From NCBI GenBank assembly GCA_963702575.1, contig CAVPCU010000002.1:558001-622000 (forward strand): a stretch of DNA of 64,000 nucleotides, given 5' to 3'. Positions 26,282-34,439 of the stretch are shown here, piece after piece (the stretch's first letter is position 1; the number at the start of each line of letters is the position of its first letter). The position numbers and the translations under genes were made by a program. The notes beneath the pieces were generated by a model. It was not told the origin of the DNA, did no database searches, and saw only the letters and a program-made list of their open reading frames with translations. The DNA is from VRUE01 sp963702575 (GTDB lineage: Bacteria; Actinomycetota; Thermoleophilia; Solirubrobacterales; 70-9).

Positions 26282-27646
26282 CTAGGGTGACGGGGCCGTG
26301 GCTAGGGCGGCGTCGACTAGGCCGGCGCCCTGGCGGGTCGATGGCTGGCCCAGGTCCCGGGCGGTGTTGCGCAAGCGCCTTGTAACGCGGTTGACCAGGC
26401 CCTCGCCGGTCGCCTTGGGGTCGATCGCGCCGCTGGCCAGGACCATCGCCGCGACGCCGGAAACGTGTGCCGCCGCCATCGAGGTGCCGACGTAGTTGCC
26501 GGGCTCGCCGAAGCGGTGGGGGTTGCCGTCTTTGAGCGTCACCTGGTAGATCGGCCGGTCGGACACCGACGGGCAGCCGGGGATGGGCGGGCCGCCGCCC
26601 GGCGCGACCACGTCGATGCCTTCGCCGCTCAGCGAGTAGCTGCCGAGGCAGCCGCCCTCGGTCGTGCCGCCGACGCCGATCACGCGCGGGCCGGTCGCGG
26701 GCGGGGCGACGCAGGTCTCCGACCCGAGGTTGCCGATCGAGGAGACCGCGACCACCCCGGCGCGGTAGGCGCGGCGCAGTTCTTCTTCGATCCCGGGCAC
26801 CTTCTTGCCGCAGCCGAAGTTGAAGCTCATGTTGATCACGTCGGCGCCGTGCCCGACGGCGTAGCGGATTCCGCGGGCGATCTCGTCGGCGCGGCCGCTG
26901 CCGTTGCGGTCGAGGACGCGGACCGGCATCAGCTTGGCGCCGTAGGCGAGCCCGGTCAGGCCGATGCCGTTGCCGGTCTTCTCGGCGATCGTGCCGGCGA
27001 CGTGGGTGCCGTGGCCGTTTTCGTCGAGCGGCACCGCATCGTCGCCGACGAAGTCGTACCCCGGGACGAACTGGCCGGCGGCGAAGTCGGGGCTGCGGCG
27101 GAAGCGGCTGCCCAGGTTGCGGTAGGCGATTCCGGTGTCGAGCACCGCGACGGTGACGCCCGTGGCGCCGGGATGCTTCGCGGCCGCCAGGTGTTCCCAG
27201 GCGCCGACGGCGTCGATCCCGCCCGGCGAGGTGGGCAGCAGCGGCGTCTCGGCACCTTCCCAGGGCAGGAAGTTCCACTGAAGGGAGACCCAGCCGCCCG
27301 GGCTCCCCGGGGTGCCGTCGATCGGCCCAGGGTCGTTGGGCAGGGCCGCGTCGAGCGGCGTCGAGGCGCGCGACGCGGTGGCGAGGTAGTCGGGCGCGGC
27401 GTAGGCGACCCGCGGGCTGCGCCTCAGCACCCTCGCCGCCTGGCGCACGCCGACCCCCGCCGGCAGGACCGCAGTGCGCCCGCGGCGCTCTCCGGCGAGC
27501 TTGTAGACGAGGCGCCGGGGCGCGAATCCGCGCGCCGGGGCGAGGCCGACGTGCGCCCCGGCCGGCGCGGGGGAGAGGGCGGCGGCGAGGGCGATCGGCG
27601 CTGCCGCCAGCGCCAGCGCGGCGAGGATCGTGAGAGGTCGGCTCAT
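26282..27646 (-). CDS. Secreted subtilisin-like serine protease (S8)
   Basis: 454 residues. Residues 1-31 are a signal peptide, followed by a short propeptide (LVYKLAGERRGRTAVL...). The catalytic triad is intact: Asp in TVAVLDTGIA, His in ENGHGTHVAGTIAEKTG, and Ser in GNYVGTSMAAAHVSGVAAM. The oxyanion Asn lies in SSIGNLGS. A Cys-containing loop (NFGCGKKVPG) may form a disulfide with CVAPPATG. It is likely an extracellular protease. The gene ends 3 bases beyond the convergent uspA stop. Confidence 0.93.
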   Translation of the reverse strand: MSRPLTILAALALAAAPIALAAALSPAPAGAHVGLAPARGFAPRRLVYKLAGERRGRTAVLPAGVGVRQAARVLRRSPRVAYAAPDYLATASRASTPLDAALPNDPGPIDGTPGSPGGWVSLQWNFLPWEGAETPLLPTSPGGIDAVGAWEHLAAAKHPGATGVTVAVLDTGIAYRNLGSRFRRSPDFAAGQFVPGYDFVGDDAVPLDENGHGTHVAGTIAEKTGNGIGLTGLAYGAKLMPVRVLDRNGSGRADEIARGIRYAVGHGADVINMSFNFGCGKKVPGIEEELRRAYRAGVVAVSSIGNLGSETCVAPPATGPRVIGVGGTTEGGCLGSYSLSGEGIDVVAPGGGPPIPGCPSVSDRPIYQVTLKDGNPHRFGEPGNYVGTSMAAAHVSGVAAMVLASGAIDPKATGEGLVNRVTRRLRNTARDLGQPSTRQGAGLVDAALATAPSP

Positions 27647-27738
27647 GGTCGGTGTGGCTCGCGGAGTCCCTGCAGAGAGGCGAGCATCCAGCTAACACCG
27701 GTGCGCCCGCGAAGTTGCCGGCCCGTACTCTCCAGCCG

Positions 27739-28254
27739 ATGCCGGACGAGACGCCGAGCGACGAGCGCGAGCGCCTGATGGCGCTGGCGCTCGAGCGGGC
27801 CCGCGAGGCCGAGGCGCACGGAGACGTGCCGATCGGCGCCGTGCTCGCCCGCGACGGCAAGGTCCTCGCTGCGGCCGGCAACGAGCGCGAGCTGCGCCGC
27901 GATCCCACCGCCCACGCCGAGATCCTCGCCATCCGCGCCGCCGCCGAGGCCCTCGGCGGTTGGCGCCTGCCCGGCACGACCCTCTACGTGACGCTCGAGC
28001 CCTGCGCGATGTGCGCGGGCGCGATCGTCCTCGCCCGCATCCCCGAGGTTGTCTTCGGCGCCCCCGACCCCAAGGCCGGCGCCGCCGGCAGCGTCCTCGA
28101 CGTCCTAGGCGAGCCCGCCCTCAACCACCGCCCCGCGGTCACCGGCGGCGTCCTCGAGGACGAGTGCGCGGCGCTTCTGCGTGACTTCTTCGCCGCCCGC
28201 CGTAGTCGGGGTGATGAGACGGCTTTTGAACCTGGAGGTTCGGTGGCGGATTGA
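27739..28254 (+). CDS. tadA: tRNA-specific adenosine deaminase
   Basis: 171 residues from ATG 27739. It deaminates adenosine-34 of tRNA-Arg(ACG) to inosine. The zinc ligands and catalytic Glu are in THAEILAI-type HAEI (here TAHAEILAIRAA) and in TLEPCAMCAGAIVLARI, the exact TadA PCxxC motif. Length and the VPIGAVLA start region fit the family. It stands alone between the divergent protease gene and a convergent regulator gene. Confidence 0.95.
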   Translation: MPDETPSDERERLMALALERAREAEAHGDVPIGAVLARDGKVLAAAGNERELRRDPTAHAEILAIRAAAEALGGWRLPGTTLYVTLEPCAMCAGAIVLARIPEVVFGAPDPKAGAAGSVLDVLGEPALNHRPAVTGGVLEDECAALLRDFFAARRSRGDETAFEPGGSVAD

Positions 28255-28317
28255 GAACCTGCACCGCCAACTCCCCTAACAAAAGTCAGCAGCGATCCAA
28301 ACCGCTGCGCCAGGTGC

Positions 28318-28984
28318 TTACGCCGGCCCCATCTCAAAGTCGGCCAAGGCGACAGCGACCAGGATGCCGTTCTTGCCGGTCTTGGCGAGCCGGGGCGTCG
28401 ATTCGTCCTGCAAGGCGAGGAGCCGCTGCCAGGTCGATTCGAGGATCTTGATGCTCGCCTTGTACGCCAGCTCGTCGTACCGCAGCGGCTCCCAGACCAA
28501 GTAGCTGTCGTCACGGGCGCTGAAGGCACCGCTCTCGATCGAGTGGGTAGCCACTTTAGTGAGGTCCTGAAGCGCCCCTCCGGCAACGCCGTCCTGCACT
28601 GATTTGGGCAGGTCGTTCCAGCCCGCACCCCCGAAGATCGCCCGCCGCGTGCCCCGGTAGTAGTGCTTTGGTGCTGCCACGAACCGGTTCCGTTTTCACC
28701 TGCTCGATCACCTCGTACTCGACCAGCCGCTTGAAGTGGTAAGAGACTCGGCCGACTTTCAGGCCGGTTTCTCGCGCGAAGTCGGATGGGGCGATCATCC
28801 GCCAACTGGCCACCGCCATGATGTTGACGCGTATCCAATGGGCCAGTGCTTTCGTCAAACGGGGATCGAGGTATTCCGTTCCGTGCGGCGCTGGCTTCGG
28901 CGCACGCTTGGTGGCGGTAGTCCCTTTCGGCTTGGCGGGCTTCCGCTTCCCCTTTGGTGCCTTTGCTCCTGCCTTGCGCGCCAT
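28318..28984 (-). CDS. Winged-helix regulator A, lysine-rich N-terminus (frameshifted)
   Basis: ATG 28982-28984 is preceded by AGGGGAGGT. Residues 1-35 are Lys/Ala/Pro-rich (MARKAGAKAPKGKRKPAKPK), like a histone tail. A winged helix follows with RLTKALAHWIRVNIM, DFARETGLKVGRVSYHFKRL and EQVKTEPVRG. Near 28673 one surplus base must be skipped to reach HYYRGTRRAIFG and a C-terminal ligand-like domain ending ILVAVALADFEMGPA. It is paralogous to the genes at 46271 and 47914. It is divergent from the 19-residue peptide gene at 29225. The effector is unknown. I infer it controls the peptide gene. Confidence 0.75.
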
Positions 28985-29012
28985 TACAGACCTCCCCTTT
29001 ACTCAGAGTCTT

Positions 29013-29037
29013 GTCTAGTACCTAGCGGAGACTAGAC
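29013..29037. promoter_or_regulatory. Inverted repeat between regulator A and peptide 1
   Basis: GTCTAGT (29013-29019) and ACTAGAC (29031-29037) are perfect 7-base arms with an 11-base spacer, 29 bases upstream of the regulator A start. This is a likely operator for autoregulation and for the divergent peptide gene. The rest of 28985-29224 shows no gene. Confidence 0.5.
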
Positions 29038-29224
29038 GAGGCCGCCAGTTCTTGCCAGCGCGTTAGACGATCAGCGTCAACCGCTCGAATTGCACTGAGT
29101 TGCGAAGTAGCCTCGCTCGGCGGCACGGCCGAGCGTGCCGCATCCGCGCCGGATGCCCGACGCGGAGCCGATTGAAGCTGGGCGCGATCGCGCTCCGGCC
29201 ACGAGTGCGAGAGGGGGTGAGGTG

Positions 29225-29284
29225 ATGAAGGCCGTCCACGCTACGCAGACGCTGCCGATGCTGTCCGTCGTCAAGTCGGGCTAG
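29225..29284 (+). CDS. 19-residue peptide 1
   Basis: ATG 29225 to TAG 29284 encodes MKAVHATQTLPMLSVVKSG. GAGAGGGGGTGA lies 4 bases upstream, a strong Shine-Dalgarno. A perfect 15-bp hairpin begins 10 bases after the stop. Two other genes here (30249, 47640) have the same length and share the pattern L/V-P/S-M/L-L-S/R-V/I-x-K-S/N/T-G/N at residues 10-19. The codons used for shared residues differ between copies (Leu13 CTG/CTT/CTC), which indicates selection on the peptide. It is divergent from winged-helix regulator A. It has no signal peptide. Function is unknown; signal peptide, regulator ligand, or RiPP-like precursor are possible. Confidence 0.65.
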   Translation: MKAVHATQTLPMLSVVKSG

Positions 29285-29294
29285 TCCGACAGCA

Positions 29295-29355
29295 GAAACC
29301 ACCGGGGCCAGGAGGCAGCCTAGGGAGGTAGCTACGCTCCGGCCCCGGTGGTTTC
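29295..29355 (+). terminator. Hairpin after peptide 1
   Basis: GAAACCACCGGGGCC (29295-29309) and GGCCCCGGTGGTTTC (29341-29355) are perfect 15-base arms with a 31-base loop. It sits between the ends of the convergent peptide 1 and regulator D genes and could terminate both. No U-tract is present. Confidence 0.6.
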
Positions 29356-29365
29356 CCTCCCCCGC

Positions 29366-29677
29366 CTACCGCCCCCGCTTCGGCAGTCCCAGCCGCTCGA
29401 ACAGATCAGCCGCCGAATGGTCGACCAGGCAGTAGAAGTGCTCGGCCGTACCGCGGACCGGCATGGTGTGCGCCAATCGCACGATGCCGGAGCTCTTGAG
29501 CTTGGTAATGTGGTAGTCGGCGTCGGACACGCCGATGCCAAGCTCCCAGGCGCACTCTGTCGGCGAGAGCGTTCGTCCGCCATCGAGCGAGAGCACTTGC
29601 AGCAGACCGAAGCGGCGCGGATGGACTTCCTGCCGGGCCACCTCTTCCCAATCCACCCTCGCCGGTTCGTCGCTCAT
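29366..29677 (-). CDS. Winged-helix regulator D (short)
   Basis: 103 residues from ATG 29675-29677. It is a distant relative of regulators A-C: PRRFGLLQVLSLDGGRTLSP, then ECAWELGIGVSDADYHITKL as recognition helix, IVRLAHTMPVRGTAEHFYCL as the wing (compare VKTEPxRGxxEHYYR in the others). It lacks the lysine-rich tail and the long C-terminal domain. It converges on peptide 1 across the hairpin at 29295-29355. Confidence 0.7.
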   Translation of the reverse strand: MSDEPARVDWEEVARQEVHPRRFGLLQVLSLDGGRTLSPTECAWELGIGVSDADYHITKLKSSGIVRLAHTMPVRGTAEHFYCLVDHSAADLFERLGLPKRGR

Positions 29678-29762
29678 GGCGCGCGACCATATGTGCGCTC
29701 AAGCTATTACTCAAGAGATATGCACTGTCAGCGCTGACCGGTTTACGTTCGCCGAGTCAGAC

Positions 29763-30107
29763 CTAGCTGCGGACGATCTGGGAGATGCGCTGGTGGCTCA
29801 TGCCGAGCACGCGGGCAATGTCAGCCATCGGCAGACCGTCTTTATATGCTTGGCGGATTGCCTGGTCGCGGTCGGCCCGCAGTCGCTCGGCCAGGCGCGC
29901 AAGGTCGGCATCCCGGCGGCTGTACTCCTCGGCAAAGGCAGCCAGGCGGGCGCGGGCTTCTGGGGCGTGGCGCTTGGGGCGAACGATGCAAAGGATGGTC
30001 TGCGCTATTCCCGCAAGTCGGTTAGCATGAATGGGAACATCCGAGGTCTCCGGCAGGGAGATGGGGCGCGGCGACTGGTCCCGGCCGGCTAGTCCTTTAC
30101 GAAACAC
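29763..30107 (-). CDS. Helix-turn-helix protein E
   Basis: 114 residues from GTG 30105-30107. The C-terminal third is a helix-turn-helix (AIRQAYKDGLPMADIARVLGMSHQRISQIVRS) resembling sigma-factor region 4 or resolvase-type units. The preceding segment is a charged helix (RARLAAFAEEYSRRDADLARLAERLRADRD) likely used for dimerisation. It is divergent from peptide 2, with inverted half-sites in between. It is not clearly homologous to regulators A-D, but occupies the same position relative to a peptide gene. Confidence 0.65.
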   Translation of the reverse strand: MFRKGLAGRDQSPRPISLPETSDVPIHANRLAGIAQTILCIVRPKRHAPEARARLAAFAEEYSRRDADLARLAERLRADRDQAIRQAYKDGLPMADIARVLGMSHQRISQIVRS

Positions 30108-30175
30108 CTTAAGTCACTTTTGAGATCCATCTAGACACAACGCGCCGCGCCATTTCGCCTCTAACACTCAAGGTG
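30105..30175. promoter_or_regulatory. Divergent promoter with inverted half-sites, HTH-E/peptide 2
   Basis: CACCTTAAG (30105-30113) and CTCAAGGTG (30167-30175) are inverted half-sites with one mismatch, spaced 53 bases apart. The first overlaps the start codon of the HTH protein, the second lies 73 bases before peptide 2. TCACTTTTGAG (30114-30124) is a further partial match. The region is AT-richer than its surroundings, as expected for promoters. Confidence 0.45.
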
Positions 30176-30248
30176 ATTTAGCGCATGACTACCCGTCGCG
30201 AAAGGACAGTCGCCCTTTCGTCCCAGGCACGGGAGAGGGGGTGATCGC

Positions 30249-30308
30249 ATGGTGCTCAAGAGCGAGCAAGCCGTCTTGTCGATGCTTCGAATTGCCAAGA
30301 ACGGCTGA
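30249..30308 (+). CDS. 19-residue peptide 2
   Basis: ATG 30249 to TGA 30308 encodes MVLKSEQAVLSMLRIAKNG. GAGAGGGGGTGA lies 4 bases before the ATG, and a hairpin begins 12 bases after the stop. It has the same length, SD sequence and C-terminal pattern as peptides 1 and 3 (L-S-M-L-R-I-A-K-N-G). It is divergent from HTH protein E. A 19-codon frame just upstream (30185-30244) ends in the SD and is not similar to the family. Confidence 0.65.
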   Translation: MVLKSEQAVLSMLRIAKNG

Positions 30309-30320
30309 CGCTAAGCGAGC

Positions 30321-30356
30321 TAGGGGCGGGCCGGCCCGGTAAGGCAGCCCGCCCTA
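30321..30356 (+). terminator. Hairpin after peptide 2
   Basis: TAGGGGCGGGC (30321-30331) pairs with GCCCGCCCTA (30347-30356) with one bulged base. It begins 12 bases after the peptide 2 stop and precedes the tail end of tRNA-Ser(GGA), which is on the other strand. Confidence 0.55.
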
Positions 30357-30379
30357 TGGGCTCACTATTTGAAGATTGG

Positions 30380-30469
30380 CGGAGAGGGTGGGATTCGAAC
30401 CCACGAGACGGGTTAACCCCGCCCACGCGATTTCCAGTCGCGCTCCTTAAGCCACTCGGACACCTCTCC
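30380..30469 (-). tRNA. tRNA-Ser(GGA)
   Basis: A 90-nt class II tRNA on the minus strand. The acceptor GGAGAGG pairs with CCTCTCC, there is a long variable arm, the anticodon loop CTGGAAA carries GGA, and the T-loop is GGTTCGAATCC-like (gtGGGTTCGAATCCCac). The CCA end is not encoded. Confidence 0.93.
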
Positions 30470-30490
30470 GGGACTCCCAAGCCTAGAGGC

Positions 30491-31525
30491 TCAGCTCGGC
30501 ACGGCGTAGATCTGGCCGCCCTGTTCGAGGACTTCTTTCGGCGTCAGCGGAGCTGGCGGGGGGCCGCCGGTCACTTCGCCGGTTTCGGCGCTGTAGGTGC
30601 CGCCGTGGCAGGGGCAGTAGATCTGGCTGCCGTCGTAGCCGACGGTGCAGCCGGCGTGGGTGCAGACCGCGCTGAAGGCCTTCAGGTTGCCGGCTTCGTC
30701 GCGGATCAGGATGTCGGGCGAGCCGTCCCCAGGATCGGTGTAGGTGGCGGCCTGGCCGCTGGGCAGCCGGCTGCTCGGGCCGAGCTTCACCGCGCCGGGC
30801 GGAAGCTTGCCGCCTCCACCGGTTGAGCCGGACCCGGCCTGGGAGGCATTTCCGCCTCCGCTGCCAGCCGACCCGCCGCCGCGGGACAGTGCCCGCGCCG
30901 TCGCGGTCGGGCCGGTGTAGGGGCCCTTGAGCAGCGCCGAGATGCCGGCGATGACCAGGCCGGCACCGGCGATCTCGGCGACCAGCACGCGCCGCGTCAT
31001 CCGCGCGTCGGACTGCGTCATCGCCTCGCCCGGGGCCGGCGGGTGCAGCCGGGTGCGCCGGCTGAGCGAGGCCGAGGGGCGCTCGAGCATGTTGTCGAGC
31101 GCGGGCTGTCCCTCCGCGCCGGCGAGGACGAAGGGCAGCCAGGCGAAGACGAAGACGATGTCGGAGCCGAGGAAGTAGGGGCTGGTGTGCCAGCTCGCGG
31201 TGAGGAAGAAGACCAGGTTCAGCCCGAGGCCGGCCGCGGCGGCGAGACGGGTGAGCAGGCCGGTCGCGGTCAGCAGCCCGATCACGATCTCGAAGACCGC
31301 GACGCCGACCCCGGCCAGCTCGGGGTGGGGGACGGCGAAGGTCCGCAGCAGGAAGCCGCCCGGCGTGCCGTTGGCGAAGCCTTCGAGCTGGGTGCCGATG
31401 TAGGTGGTCGAGCCGGCGTGCAGGAAGCCCGGGTCGGCCAGCTTCTGGATGCCGGCGTAGACGAAGGTGACGCCGAGGAAGAGCCGCAGCGGCAGCAGGG
31501 CGGCGCCCGGTCTCAACGCGCTCAT
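30491..31525 (-). CDS. DoxX-like membrane domain fused to Rieske [2Fe-2S] domain
   Basis: 344 residues. Residues 1-140 form a DoxX/TQO-small four-helix membrane domain (LLPLRLFLGVTFVYAGIQKL, FVFAWLPFVLAG). After a linker, a TAT-like region (MTRRVLVAEIAGAGLVIAG) and a Gly/Ser-rich spacer lead to a Rieske domain with both cluster motifs, CTHAGC and CPCHGG. DoxX proteins usually relate to quinone or thiosulfate redox. Joining this to a Rieske centre suggests an extracytoplasmic electron-transfer protein handling quinol. The partner is unknown. Confidence 0.88.
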   Translation of the reverse strand: MSALRPGAALLPLRLFLGVTFVYAGIQKLADPGFLHAGSTTYIGTQLEGFANGTPGGFLLRTFAVPHPELAGVGVAVFEIVIGLLTATGLLTRLAAAAGLGLNLVFFLTASWHTSPYFLGSDIVFVFAWLPFVLAGAEGQPALDNMLERPSASLSRRTRLHPPAPGEAMTQSDARMTRRVLVAEIAGAGLVIAGISALLKGPYTGPTATARALSRGGGSAGSGGGNASQAGSGSTGGGGKLPPGAVKLGPSSRLPSGQAATYTDPGDGSPDILIRDEAGNLKAFSAVCTHAGCTVGYDGSQIYCPCHGGTYSAETGEVTGGPPPAPLTPKEVLEQGGQIYAVPS

Positions 31526-31559
31526 CGGCCGCAGTCTCGCCGCGGTCGGTTAACCGTCG

Positions 31560-33503
31560 CTAAGCCGCTTCTGAGACCGCTCTCAGGGTTGGAGCGGGCG
31601 CTGGGAGGAGCGGCATCACGATCGTCTCCTCGGCCAGCGCCGGGACCGCCGGGCGGCGGCCGCGGAGCTGCTCGTGGTTGCAGACCACGTAGCACCACTC
31701 CATCAGCCGCATCCGCGAGGCGGAGTCGATCTCCTCGATCGTCGCGCCGACCAGCCAGCGGCCAGCGGCCTCGCGGCAGGAGCGGACCTCGACCTGAGCC
31801 GCGACCTCGTGGCTCTCGCCGGTCGCGTCCTCCAGCTCGAGCAGGACGGCGGGGCGGGCGCCGGTCTCCAGCGGCGCGTCCAGGACCAGGCCGACGCCGA
31901 CCGCGCTGGCGTCGATCAGGTGGCCGGAGACGTGGCCGCCCTCGGCGAAGCAATGGGCGGGGGCGTCGCCCTCGAAGCGGTAGACCTGGCGTCGTTGGCG
32001 GCGGCGGCCGACGGCGAGCAGGGTGCGCAGCACGCGGCGCAGCTCGATCAGGCCGAGCAGCGGCACGACGATCGCGGCGATCCCCGGCAGGTCGGGCAGC
32101 GGCCCGACGCCGGCGAGGTCGAGCAGGCGCAGCACCGTGCCGCCGGCGAGCACGATCGCCGCGAGGACGACCAGGTGCAGCTTGCGCACCGCATCCAGAC
32201 CTCCTCCGTCGCGTCCCTGCTTCGGCGTCACCTTGAAGGCGGTGTGCCCGGGGCGGAAGATGCAGCGCAGCGCCCGCGTGTAGATCTCCATCGTCAGCAG
32301 CTCGTAGTGGGCGGTCTCGCCGATCCGCATGTAGCCGCGGGCGAGGGCGGAGCCGGCCAGCAGGTTGAACGAGACCGAGGGCAGCCAGAGGGCGGCGAGG
32401 GCGAGGACGCTGATCTTCATCGGCAGCTCGCCGCTCCACATCACCAGCCCGAGCGTCGCCAGCAGCAGCAGCCGCATCGGCGGCGCCAGGTAGGCGGCGA
32501 GGCTGGCGAAGTAGGAGAGGCGCTGCAGCGGGCGCAGCTCGCTCGCGCGCAGCGGAGACTCGGGCAGGGTGAAGACGGAGAGGTTGCCGCGCGCCCAGCG
32601 GTCGCGTTGCAGCAGGTAGCTGTCGAGGTCGTGCGGGGCTAGGCCCTGGACCAGCACCTCGTCGTGGTAGCGGCTGGTCCAGCCGTGGCGCTGCAGGCGG
32701 ATCGTCGTGTGGAAGTCCTCGGCGATCGTCTCGGTGGCGACGCCGCCGATCTCGAGCAGGGCTTCGCGGCGCAGGATCGCCGCCGAGCCGCACCAGTAGG
32801 CGGCGCCCTGGCGGTCCTTCCCGGGGCAGACGACGCGGTAGAAGAGCGACTGCTCGTGGCGGCCGACGACGTAGTGCTGGACCGAGTCGTGGTTGAAGAA
32901 GTCGTGCGGGCTCTGCACCAGGGCGACGCGCTCGTCGTCGAAGTAGCCGACCATCGCCTCGAGCGCGTCGGGCATCGGCACGTGGTCGGCGTCGAGCATC
33001 AGCACCAGCTCACCCCCGGTGCGCGGCAGGGCGGCGTTGATGTTGCCCGCCTTGGCGTGGGAGTTGTCGGGGCGGACCATGTAGCTGGCGCCGGCGACCT
33101 CCGCCAGCTCCGCCATCTCAGGACGGCGGCCGTCGTCGAGCAGGTAGGTCGTGTGCGGATAGGTGAGCGCGCGGCAGCCGGCCAGGGTGGCGGCGACCAC
33201 CTCGATCGGCTCGTCGTAGGTGCAGACGTAGACGTCGACGACGCGCCCCGGCGTCGCCGCCGGCCGCTCGCAGCGCGTGCGCGTCCACGAGTACCAGGCG
33301 AGCGTGCCCAGCGCCCAGAGGCCATAGATCTCGGTGATCAGCAGCATCGAGAAGGCGACGGGGCTCGCGCCTTCGGCGCTCCAGCCGATCCGCCAGGTCA
33401 GGTAGGCGACGCCCCAGACCAGCGCCAGCAGGGCAAAGGCGCGCAGCAGCCGCGGATGGCGGTCGACGAAGCGCCCAAGCGAAGTCTGCTCGCTGCCGTG
33501 CAC
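31560..33503 (-). CDS. Cellulose synthase-like glycosyltransferase 2 with PilZ domain
   Basis: 647 residues. Two helices at the N-terminus are followed by a GT2 core: DDGRRPEMAEL, LMLDADHVP (DxD), AEDFHTTIRL (TED-like, here AED) and LQRDRWARGN (QxxRW). Several helices follow, and then a C-terminal PilZ domain (RRQRRQVYRFEGD...) that in BcsA binds cyclic di-GMP. It probably makes a beta-glucan or other exopolysaccharide across the membrane, under c-di-GMP control. The RxxxR before the PilZ core (RRRQRRQ) supports nucleotide binding. No bcsB follows. Confidence 0.88.
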   Translation of the reverse strand: MHGSEQTSLGRFVDRHPRLLRAFALLALVWGVAYLTWRIGWSAEGASPVAFSMLLITEIYGLWALGTLAWYSWTRTRCERPAATPGRVVDVYVCTYDEPIEVVAATLAGCRALTYPHTTYLLDDGRRPEMAELAEVAGASYMVRPDNSHAKAGNINAALPRTGGELVLMLDADHVPMPDALEAMVGYFDDERVALVQSPHDFFNHDSVQHYVVGRHEQSLFYRVVCPGKDRQGAAYWCGSAAILRREALLEIGGVATETIAEDFHTTIRLQRHGWTSRYHDEVLVQGLAPHDLDSYLLQRDRWARGNLSVFTLPESPLRASELRPLQRLSYFASLAAYLAPPMRLLLLATLGLVMWSGELPMKISVLALAALWLPSVSFNLLAGSALARGYMRIGETAHYELLTMEIYTRALRCIFRPGHTAFKVTPKQGRDGGGLDAVRKLHLVVLAAIVLAGGTVLRLLDLAGVGPLPDLPGIAAIVVPLLGLIELRRVLRTLLAVGRRRQRRQVYRFEGDAPAHCFAEGGHVSGHLIDASAVGVGLVLDAPLETGARPAVLLELEDATGESHEVAAQVEVRSCREAAGRWLVGATIEEIDSASRMRLMEWCYVVCNHEQLRGRRPAVPALAEETIVMPLLPAPAPTLRAVSEAA

Positions 33504-33577
33504 CCGGCAGCATCGGCCGCGCCCGGCCGAGGCTTGAGCGCCGCATCCCTAGAATCCGCCCCCGAAGCGAAGTCCCC

Positions 33578-33664
33578 GGAGGGGTGCCGGAGTGGTTGAA
33601 CGGGGCAGTCTCGAAAACTGTTGGCGTCGCAAGGCGCTCGTGGGTTCGAATCCCACCCCCTCCG
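33578..33664 (+). tRNA. tRNA-Ser(CGA)
   Basis: An 87-nt class II tRNA. The acceptor GGAGGGG pairs with CCCCTCC, the anticodon loop CTCGAAA carries CGA, and the variable arm and T-arm are complete. Its 3' half is duplicated at 35406-35450, marking it as an integration site. Confidence 0.93.
33619..33664. repeat. Direct repeat, left (att-like, in tRNA-Ser)
   Basis: The 3' 46 bases of tRNA-Ser(CGA), from the variable arm to the acceptor end, recur at 35406-35450. tRNA 3' ends are standard integrase targets. The intact tRNA is kept at this end. Confidence 0.75.
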
Positions 33665-33770
33665 CTTTGCCGCGGTGCCGAGCAGGTGGACGCGATCTAT
33701 TACGTCACGCCGCGAGTTCGTAAGCTTAGCTACTGCAAAATAACCTGTTTTCGGTATAGTTCGCAGCATC

Positions 33771-34439
33771 ATGCGGCCGATGCAGCGACTATCCGAGATT
33801 GCGGAGGGTCAGTGGGGACTGATCACGCGACGTCAGGCGCAGGAGGCGGGAGTTGGCCATACGTCGCTGGCCCGGCTGACGACGGACGGTCGGCTGGAGC
33901 GAGTAGCGCACGGCGTCTTTCGCGTTCGCGGTGCCGGGGAGCCCGATCATCTCGAGCTGCGGGCCGCCTGGCTTCAGCTCGCTCCCGAGAGGCCCGCTTG
34001 GGTTCGCCTCGACGACCTCGACGACGCGGTCGTCTCGCATACCTCGGCCGCGAGTCTCCACCGAGTCGGCGATCTTCGGGCAGACGTGCATGAGTTCACG
34101 CTTCCGCGACGGCGCCAGACGCGACGCCGCGATGTTCGCCTGCACCGCGGCAAGGTTCCGGATACCGATCGAATCGTTCTTTCCGGTCTGCCGGTGACCC
34201 GCCCCGCTCGCACGATCGCCGACCTTCTCGCTGACCATGTCGAGCCGGGCGTGGTGGGGGGGATTGCCGCCGAGGTGCTCGACGGCGGACTCGAGGACTC
34301 TGCCGAGGTCGCGGAGCGCATCGCGCCCTACGCAACGAGATTCGACCTGCCTCGTGGCGATGGGCAGGCCACGCTCGATCATCTGCTGGCGTTCGCCGGC
34401 TCTGGGGGACCAGCGGGCACGGCGGCTTCGGCGAGATGA
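33771..34439 (+). CDS. AbiEi-type antitoxin
   Basis: 222 residues. The N-terminal winged helix (GLITRRQAQEAGVGHTSLARLTTDGRLERVAHGVFRV) is the classic AbiEi DNA-binding/antitoxin domain that represses its own promoter. The C-terminal domain has LPVTRPARTIADLLAD, also typical. A TATAGT -10-like sequence at 33755-33760 places the transcript start close to the ATG. The gene overlaps the toxin gene by 4 bases. The pair forms the cargo of the tRNA-Ser island. Confidence 0.88.
   Translation: MRPMQRLSEIAEGQWGLITRRQAQEAGVGHTSLARLTTDGRLERVAHGVFRVRGAGEPDHLELRAAWLQLAPERPAWVRLDDLDDAVVSHTSAASLHRVGDLRADVHEFTLPRRRQTRRRDVRLHRGKVPDTDRIVLSGLPVTRPARTIADLLADHVEPGVVGGIAAEVLDGGLEDSAEVAERIAPYATRFDLPRGDGQATLDHLLAFAGSGGPAGTAASAR

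Noticed and set aside
30185..30244. A further 19-codon frame (starts MTTRRERTVA) directly before peptide 2
   Set aside because: Its length matches by chance, but it lacks the family pattern and a Shine-Dalgarno, and it ends inside the SD of peptide 2.
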